Shown here in pieces: positions 1 through 3,836 of a stretch of 5,306 bases of DNA. A program made the position numbers and the translations under genes. Below the pieces are notes generated by a model. It was not told where the DNA came from. It worked only from the letters and a program-made list of their open reading frames with translations, and searched no databases. Within the stretch, counting starts at the first letter, position 1. Each line of letters starts with the position of its first letter. The stretch comes from Actinomycetota bacterium (GTDB taxonomy: Bacteria; Actinomycetota; Thermoleophilia; Gaiellales; Gaiellaceae). The stretch is taken from NCBI GenBank assembly GCA_016870235.1, contig VGCB01000235.1, forward strand, positions 1 to 5,306. Direction: 5' to 3'.

Positions 1-266
1 ATGTCCTCCATCGCGCCGCCGCCCATGCTCGCGGCGTGGAGGTGGACGACCTCGACGTAGAGCTTCCCCCAGACGCAGATCCCGTGCCAGCCGCTCGCGA
101 CGAGCCCGCTGAACGGGCCCTCGGCGGCTGCGGCCTCGTCGACGTGGAAGCGCTGCGGATCCCACTTGCGGGCGAACGCGACGATCTCCTCGGCGGTCGG
201 CGTCCACGTCCCGAGCTCGGTCACCTGCCCGGCGGGGAAGTCCTCGAAGTGGAGCGTCCCGCTCAC
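1..266 (-). CDS. MaoC-like hot-dog-fold dehydratase/hydratase, second of a tandem pair (3' part off the window)
   Basis: The minus frame reads from a GTG at 266 to the left edge, giving 88 codons without a stop; the C-terminal part is missing. The start is set by a GTGA overlap with the stop codon of the upstream gene, which implies translational coupling. Key residues are W35, D36, P37, F40 and H41, matching the Asp/His catalytic pair of the MaoC (R-specific enoyl-CoA hydratase 2) motif, and G54-L55-x-A57-S58-G59 in the following helix region. It aligns with the upstream MaoC protein without gaps; by hand count about 40 of 84 positions are identical, including LGTW, TAEEIV and LYV. Members of this superfamily hydrate or dehydrate CoA- or ACP-bound acyl chains in the cytoplasm. 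The natural substrate cannot be told. A tandem pair may form a heterodimer, as in mycobacterial HadAB/HadBC; this is inference. Confidence 0.85.
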   Translation of the reverse strand, partial: MSGTLHFEDFPAGQVTELGTWTPTAEEIVAFARKWDPQRFHVDEAAAAEGPFSGLVASGWHGICVWGKLYVEVVHLHAASMGGGAMED

Positions 267-715
267 TCTCCCCGCCTGCGCAAGAAGTTCGTGCCGCGGA
301 TCGTGGTCGCGACCTCGCCGGCCTGATTGACGACCGTGCCCTCGAAGGCGACGATGCCGCGATCCGGCCGCGAGGACGAGACGCGCGCCTCCAGCACCTT
401 CGCCGTCCCCGTGAGGACGTCGCCCGGTCGCACCGGCACGTGCCAGCGGATCTCGTCCAGGCCCGGCGAGCCGAGGGTCGCGGCCCGGGAGAGCACGGCG
501 TCGACGTACAACCGCATCCAGATCACGCCGCTGTGCCTCCCGCTGGCGATCAGGCCGCCGTACGGGCCGTCCGGCGGCGCATCCGGGTCGGTGTGGAACG
601 GCAGCGGGTCCCACGCGAGGCCGAACTCCACGATCTCCTCCGCGGTCACCTCCCACGTGCCGAGCGCGAACTCCCGACCGGGTGCGAAGTCGTCGAAGTG
701 GAGCAAGTCGTCCAT
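263..715 (-). CDS. MaoC-like hot-dog-fold dehydratase/hydratase, complete
   Basis: This gene encodes 150 residues, a normal length for a single hot-dog-domain MaoC protein. The Asp/His motif is WDPLPFH, with D36 and H41. It is followed by GLIASGRH (54-61), then the WHVPVRPGD segment (91-99) and VVNQAGEVATT (128-138), both typical of MaoC C-terminal halves. The family adds water to, or removes it from, enoyl or 3-hydroxyacyl thioesters; the substrate here is unknown. ATG at 715 was chosen because alignment with the paralog downstream begins at residue 5 of both proteins. No strong Shine-Dalgarno sequence precedes it, and a weak TACAGT box lies 10 bases upstream, so the leader may be very short. 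The stop overlaps the GTG of the paralog by 4 bases, so the two are very probably cotranscribed. The gene is divergent from the 816-3714 block. Some proteins of this type are annotated 'acyl dehydratase'. Confidence 0.9.
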   Translation of the reverse strand: MDDLLHFDDFAPGREFALGTWEVTAEEIVEFGLAWDPLPFHTDPDAPPDGPYGGLIASGRHSGVIWMRLYVDAVLSRAATLGSPGLDEIRWHVPVRPGDVLTGTAKVLEARVSSSRPDRGIVAFEGTVVNQAGEVATTIRGTNFLRRRGE

Positions 716-725
716 CGGCAGCCAA

Positions 726-731
726 ACTGTA
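726..731 (-). promoter_or_regulatory. possible -10 box for the MaoC pair
   Basis: TACAGT on the minus strand fits the TANNNT pattern and ends 10 bases before the ATG at 715. This would give a leader of about 3-4 bases. No convincing -35 element sits 17-18 bases upstream, so this is a weak call resting on the box, its spacing and the lack of a Shine-Dalgarno sequence. Confidence 0.3.
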
Positions 732-778
732 GGGCTCCGTCATCCGTCCACGCGCGGGAGCGGTCGCGTTGCAGAACG

Positions 779-816
779 TTCGCAGGCTCGGGCGCGTCGC
801 TCTACACTCGCGCACG
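779..816 (+). promoter_or_regulatory. leaderless promoter for the 816-3714 gene block
   Basis: TACACT at 803-808 is a good -10 element. It is followed by 7 bases and then the GTG at 816, which places transcription start at or next to the first base of the start codon. TTCGCA at 779-784 matches four of six positions of a TTGACA -35, with an 18-base spacer. No Shine-Dalgarno sequence precedes the GTG, as expected for leaderless translation, which is common in Actinomycetota. This also supports GTG 816 as the true start rather than the far longer open frame that reaches upstream. Confidence 0.65.
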
Positions 817-1310
817 TGACCCTGATCGGCGACGTGAACGGCACGTACACGGAGATCGTGACGTGGGTCTTCTCGTCCACCATCGCCGCGAAGGCGTGGC
901 TCGCGACGATCGCGCTGGCGCTCGTCGTCGTACAGGTGCTCACCGCATCGCGGATGTGGGGACGGACGCGCCGCCTGCTCCCGTTCGACGTTCCGTCGGT
1001 CGCGCGCGTCCATCGCTGGTCCGGTCGCCTCGCGTTCGCCTTCACGCTCCCGGTGTTCTTCCATTGCGTCTTCATCCTCGGCTTCGAGACGACGGACATG
1101 CGCGTCGGGGCGCACGCCGTCGTCGGCTCGTTCCTGTACGGCGTCTTCGCCGCGAAGGTCCTCGTGATCCGGACGCGCAAGGCGGCACGGAGGGAGAGCT
1201 ATCCGCACTGGGTGCTGCCGCTCGCCGGCGGCCTGCTCACGGCCGGCTTGACGACGCTCTGGCTCACCTCGAGCCTCTGGTACTTCACCGATGTCCGCTT
1301 CGGGTTCTGA
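816..1310 (+). CDS. four-helix integral membrane protein, DUF6529-like, putative heme-b/electron-transfer partner
   Basis: The product has 164 residues with four predicted membrane segments at about 23-44, 70-90, 99-118 and 132-155. The loop after helix 1 is Arg-rich (RMWGRTRR), which suggests it is cytoplasmic. Notable conserved-looking positions are R64-V-H66-R-W-S-G70-R, F82-H83-C84, a helix-3 G98-A-H100, Y108-G109, and P130-H131-W132. Four histidines at helix ends or inside helices resemble the heme ligation of small cytochrome b561-like or ferric-reductase-like proteins, but heme binding is inference. From memory it resembles the actinobacterial family DUF6529, which has no assigned function; this could not be checked. 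GTG 816 was chosen from the leaderless promoter and because membrane-type composition starts there. The stop shares one base with the ATG of the cytochrome c gene (TGATG), so the two products are probably made in fixed ratio and may act together at the membrane. Confidence 0.75.
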   Translation: MTLIGDVNGTYTEIVTWVFSSTIAAKAWLATIALALVVVQVLTASRMWGRTRRLLPFDVPSVARVHRWSGRLAFAFTLPVFFHCVFILGFETTDMRVGAHAVVGSFLYGVFAAKVLVIRTRKAARRESYPHWVLPLAGGLLTAGLTTLWLTSSLWYFTDVRFGF

Positions 1311-1663
1311 TGGCCTCCGCCCGTCTCCGGCTCCTGCTCGCCCCGCTCTCGCTCTTTGCCTACGTGACGGCGATGGTGGTGACGCTTGCGCTCGTGCACC
1401 CCTTCTCGCCCGAGGCGCCCCGCGGCGCGGTCGAGCTCGGCGACGCCTACAGCGGGGGCATCGTGTACGAGCAGACGTGTGCCGGCTGTCACGGCGAGGG
1501 TGGCAAGGGTGGCGGCGTCGGCCCTCCGCTGGCCGGTCGCGCGCTCGATCTCGCGCTCGCCTCCGCGCGGATCGACCAGGGCGCGGGTGCGATGCCGCCC
1601 GCTCTCGTCGCCGGGAGGCAGAAGGCGGACGTGCTGGCGTACCTCGCGACGCTGGCCGAGTAG
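1310..1663 (+). CDS. small membrane-anchored mono-heme c-type cytochrome
   Basis: The product has 117 residues. An N-terminal hydrophobic segment at about 8-30 follows a basic start (SARLR). It lacks a clear AXA cleavage site, so it is more likely an uncleaved anchor than a removed signal peptide. The heme-attachment motif C57-A-G-C60-H61 follows, then a Gly-rich loop and G71-P-P (a usual class I feature). M95 in GAMPP is the likely sixth heme ligand. The C-terminal helix is D107-VLAYLATL. This is the layout of a class I cytochrome c domain of about 75 residues facing outside the membrane. The role is electron transfer; the donor and acceptor cannot be read from the sequence. Start ATG 1310 overlaps the preceding stop by one base, with no separate Shine-Dalgarno, so translation is probably coupled. 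The adjacent four-helix protein is the obvious candidate partner. Confidence 0.92.
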   Translation: MASARLRLLLAPLSLFAYVTAMVVTLALVHPFSPEAPRGAVELGDAYSGGIVYEQTCAGCHGEGGKGGGVGPPLAGRALDLALASARIDQGAGAMPPALVAGRQKADVLAYLATLAE

Positions 1664-1672
1664 GCTTCCCGC

Positions 1673-2686
1673 GTGCAGGTCACCGGCCGCATCGTGCGCG
1701 TCAAGCTGGCGCAGACGTTCCGCATCTCGCGGGAGACGCAGGACTCGGCGGACGTGATGCAGGTGTCGATCCGGCACGGCGAGCACGTCGGCGTGGGAGA
1801 GGCCTCGCCGATCGCTCGCTACGAGGAGTCCGCGGAGTCCGCTCTCGCCTTCGTCACCGAGCACGGCCACCTCGTCGGCGACGACCCGTTCGCGCTCGAG
1901 GAGATCGAGGCGCGGGTGCGCGCCGTCCCCGGCGAGCTCGCCGCCAAGTCGGCCCTCGACGCCGCGCTCCACGATCTCCAGGGCAAGATCCTCGGGATCC
2001 CGGTCTGGAAGCTCCTCGGGCTGCCGCGGCTCGGCCCGCCGACGTCGTTCACGATCTGGCTCGGCGACCCGGACGACATGGCGCGGCGGGCGGAGCAGGC
2101 GGCGAAGCGGTTCCGACGCCTGAAGCTGAAGCTCGGCGGCGCCGACGGGCTCGACGTCGAGCGGGCGCGGGCCGTCCGCGCGGTCACCGATCTCCCGCTC
2201 CAGGTAGACGTCAACGAGTGGTGGTCGCTCGAGGAGGCGCTCGAGAACTGCCCGGCTCTGCACGAGCTCGGCTACGCGTACGTCGAGCAGCCGATGCGCG
2301 CCGGCGACCCCGGCGGCCCGGAGCTCCGGCGGCGCTCGCCGATCCCGATCTACGTCGACGAGGACTGCCACACGCTCGCCGACGTCCCGGTCTGCGCGGA
2401 GATCGCGCACGGCGTCAACATCAAGCTCGCGAAGTCCGGCGGCATCCGCGAGGCGATCAGGATGGTGCACGCCGCACGTGCGCTCGGGCTCGGCGTCATG
2501 CTCGGTTGCATGGTCGAGTCGGGCCTCGCGATCGCGGCGGGCTGTGCCGTCGCCCCGCTTTGCGACCACGTCGACCTCGACGGGAACCTGCTGCTGGCGG
2601 AGGACCCGTCGCCCGGCGTCGTCTTCGCCGACGGCGTCCAGGTTCCCGCCGACGCACCCGGGCTCGGCGCGCGCGCGGCCGCATGA
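1673..2686 (+). CDS. dgcA: enolase-superfamily racemase/epimerase (N-acetyl-D-Glu racemase DgcA or L-Ala-D/L-Glu dipeptide epimerase type)
   Basis: The 337-residue product has the usual length for the muconate-lactonizing-enzyme subgroup. An N-terminal capping domain covers about 1-115, followed by the barrel. Visible active-site elements are the KxK pair K151-L-K153, metal ligands D179 (VDVNEWW), E205 (VEQP) and D229 (VDED), and the second lysine motif K251-L-A-K254-S-G-G. These are the two lysine bases of 1,1-proton-transfer enzymes. The D301-L-D303-G motif late in the barrel is characteristic of dipeptide epimerases, where it binds the substrate amino group. Start GTG 1673 lies 9 bases after the cytochrome stop and gives the family's normal first strand; a weak AGTAGG lies 8 bases before it. 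The stop overlaps the DUF1611 gene by 4 bases (ATGA). This pairing favours DgcA of the D-glutamate pathway, but the DLD motif keeps the dipeptide epimerase open. The enzyme class is well supported; the exact substrate is inferred. Confidence 0.9.
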   Translation: MQVTGRIVRVKLAQTFRISRETQDSADVMQVSIRHGEHVGVGEASPIARYEESAESALAFVTEHGHLVGDDPFALEEIEARVRAVPGELAAKSALDAALHDLQGKILGIPVWKLLGLPRLGPPTSFTIWLGDPDDMARRAEQAAKRFRRLKLKLGGADGLDVERARAVRAVTDLPLQVDVNEWWSLEEALENCPALHELGYAYVEQPMRAGDPGGPELRRRSPIPIYVDEDCHTLADVPVCAEIAHGVNIKLAKSGGIREAIRMVHAARALGLGVMLGCMVESGLAIAAGCAVAPLCDHVDLDGNLLLAEDPSPGVVFADGVQVPADAPGLGARAAA

Positions 2687-3714
2687 TCGGCGAGCGGACG
2701 CTGATCCTCGCCGAGGGGTACTCCGCCGACGCGCACTACGGCAAGACGATGCGCGGAGTCGCGCGCTACCGCCGCGAGGACGTCGTCGCGATCCTCGACT
2801 CGGAGCGGGCGCGGGCGACACACGAGGGCATCCCCGTCGTCGCCACCCTCGAGGAGGCACGCGCGTACGCGCCCGAGGTCGCGCTCGTCGGCGTCGCCAC
2901 GCAGGGCGGACGCTTCCCGCCGGCGTGGCGCGCGCTCCTCGTCGAGTGCCTCGAGGCGGGCATCTCGATCGAGAACGGCCTGCACCAGTTCATCCGCGAC
3001 GACCCGGAGCTGGCGCCGATCGCGGCGCGGACGGGCGCCGAGCTTCGCGACCTCCGCCGTCCGCCGGACGATCTCAACGTGCCGACGGGCCGGAACCTCG
3101 AGCTGCCGACGACGAACGTCCTCACCGTCGGCTCCGACTGCGCGATCGGGAAGATGACCGTTATGCTCGAGCTCGACCGCGCGGCGAGGGCGCGCGGGCT
3201 GCGCTCGCAGTTCGTCCCGACGGGGCAGACCGGGATCGCGATCGCCGGCTGGGGGATCGCGATCGACGCCGTCGTCGCCGACTTCATCGCGGGCGCGTGC
3301 GAGCAGCTCCTGGTCGAAGGGCACGAGCGCGGCGGCGAGCTCCTGCTCGTCGAGGGGCAGGGGTCGCTCAGCCACCCGGCCTACTCGGGCGTGACGTTGG
3401 GGCTGATCCACGGCTCCGCGCCCCACGCGTTCGTGCTCTGCCACAAGGCGGACACGACCGAGATCGACGGGTACCCGGGATACCCGCTCCTCTCGCTCCG
3501 CGCGCTCGTCGAGCTGCACGAGCGGATCGCGCTGCCGTTGCGACCCGCGCGGGTCGTGTGCGTGGCCGTCAACACCGCCGACCTGGACGACGCCGCGGCC
3601 GCCGAGGCGATCGCGCAGGCGGCGGCGGAGACCGGGCTCCCGGCCGACGACCCCGTCCGGAACGGCGCCGACCTCCTCCTCGACGCGGTCCTCCGGGCGG
3701 TGTCCGTCACGTGA
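2683..3714 (+). CDS. dgcN: DUF1611 (COG3367) P-loop protein, probable D-glutamate N-acetyltransferase DgcN
   Basis: The 343-residue product has the two-domain layout of DUF1611. An N-terminal Rossmann-like part (about 1-135) contains ILAEGY near the start, VALVGVATQGG (66-76) and the ENGLH motif (97-101). A C-terminal P-loop domain starts with G150-S-D-C-A-I-G156-K157-M-T159, an atypical Walker A, followed by VEGQGSLSHP (223-232) and a FVLCHKAD segment (250-257). Older annotation calls this an 'NAD-dependent epimerase/dehydratase family' protein. DgcN, a member of this family, was later described as a D-glutamate N-acetyltransferase working before the racemase DgcA. The 4-base overlap with the epimerase gene and the absence of a separate Shine-Dalgarno make coupled translation likely. 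The family is confident; the acetyltransferase role is transferred from characterized relatives. It is the last gene of the compact block, and no U-tract terminator follows. Confidence 0.85.
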   Translation: MIGERTLILAEGYSADAHYGKTMRGVARYRREDVVAILDSERARATHEGIPVVATLEEARAYAPEVALVGVATQGGRFPPAWRALLVECLEAGISIENGLHQFIRDDPELAPIAARTGAELRDLRRPPDDLNVPTGRNLELPTTNVLTVGSDCAIGKMTVMLELDRAARARGLRSQFVPTGQTGIAIAGWGIAIDAVVADFIAGACEQLLVEGHERGGELLLVEGQGSLSHPAYSGVTLGLIHGSAPHAFVLCHKADTTEIDGYPGYPLLSLRALVELHERIALPLRPARVVCVAVNTADLDDAAAAEAIAQAAAETGLPADDPVRNGADLLLDAVLRAVSVT

Positions 3715-3716
3715 CG
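3705..3716. repeat. 12-base perfect palindrome over the stop codon of the DUF1611 gene
   Basis: CGTCACGTGACG reads identically on both strands and includes the TGA at 3712-3714. It could be an operator for the downstream gene. In DNA this GC-rich it could also be chance, and six of its bases are needed for the codons GTC ACG. I know of no regulator that I can assign to it. Confidence 0.3.
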
Positions 3717-3720
3717 CGAG

Positions 3721-3749
3721 GGAGACGGGCGATGACGCAGCGGAGACGG
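3721..3749. repeat. two GGAGACGG direct repeats spaced 21 bases
   Basis: GGAGACGG occurs at 3721-3728 and again at 3742-3749, exactly 21 bases apart. That is about two helical turns, so both copies would face the same side of the DNA. This spacing is typical of tandem binding sites for a dimeric or two-subunit regulator. With only two 8-base copies, the evidence is thin. Confidence 0.25.
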
Positions 3750-3825
3750 ATCACCGAAAGGAATCCTTACAGCGGAGGCAACCACCCACGGGTAGCGTCC
3801 GGGTCGCGGCTGGGGGGCCGACCCG
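3748..3825 (+). promoter_or_regulatory. structured leader with two hairpins before the glycoside-hydrolase-like gene
   Basis: The first hairpin spans 3748-3766: GGAT pairs with ATCC, then a small asymmetric internal loop, then CC pairs with GG closed by a GAAA tetraloop of GNRA type. The second is a perfect 7-pair stem, CGGGTCG (3800-3806) with CGACCCG (3819-3825), around a 12-base loop. It ends on the first base of the Shine-Dalgarno tract that follows. This placement could allow control of translation start. I compared it by eye with remembered c-di-GMP-I and c-di-AMP (ydaO) riboswitch cores and found no match. The gap between genes is 122 bases; no promoter was recognised in it. Confidence 0.35.
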
Positions 3826-3831
3826 AGGAGG
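3825..3831 (+). promoter_or_regulatory. ribosome binding site GAGGAGG for the start at 3837
   Basis: GAGGAGG is a near-perfect Shine-Dalgarno sequence, with five bases between it and the GTG at 3837. It decides the start of the secreted protein. A second in-frame candidate, ATG 3732, also has a good site (GAGGGAG, 3718-3724). It would add 35 residues before the signal peptide, written in codons with clearly poorer third-position GC (by hand about 25 of 34), so it is less likely. Confidence 0.75.
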
Positions 3832-3836
3832 AAACC

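Noticed and set aside
36..326. Plus-strand open frame of 96 codons
   Set aside because: It lies antisense to the tandem MaoC genes, whose minus frames show clear family motifs. Its product is an acidic/Arg-rich low-complexity shadow.
327..815. N-terminal extension of the four-helix protein back to 327
   Set aside because: The extension is antisense to the MaoC gene, is Ser/Arg/Pro-rich without motifs, and lies upstream of the leaderless promoter at 803-816.
1291..2682. Plus-strand open frame running into the DUF1611 gene from upstream
   Set aside because: Before ATG 2683 it is an Arg/Ala shadow of the cytochrome and epimerase genes in another frame. The family's N-terminus begins at 2683.
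1199..2860. Long minus-strand open frame (553 codons)
   Set aside because: It mirrors the cytochrome and epimerase genes and is full of Arg, Asp and Val repeats typical of antisense frames in GC-rich DNA. The sense strand carries intact catalytic motifs.
2350..3519. Minus-strand open frames over the DUF1611 gene
   Set aside because: They are antisense shadows; the plus strand has the P-loop and full-length DUF1611 layout.
3715..3830. Rho-independent terminator after the DUF1611 gene
   Set aside because: The stem at 3800-3825 is followed by a ribosome binding site, not a U-tract, so it does not look like a terminator.
3748..3836. c-di-GMP-I or c-di-AMP (ydaO) riboswitch
   Set aside because: A GAAA-capped hairpin is present, but the conserved core sequences of either class, as I remember them, cannot be found around it.
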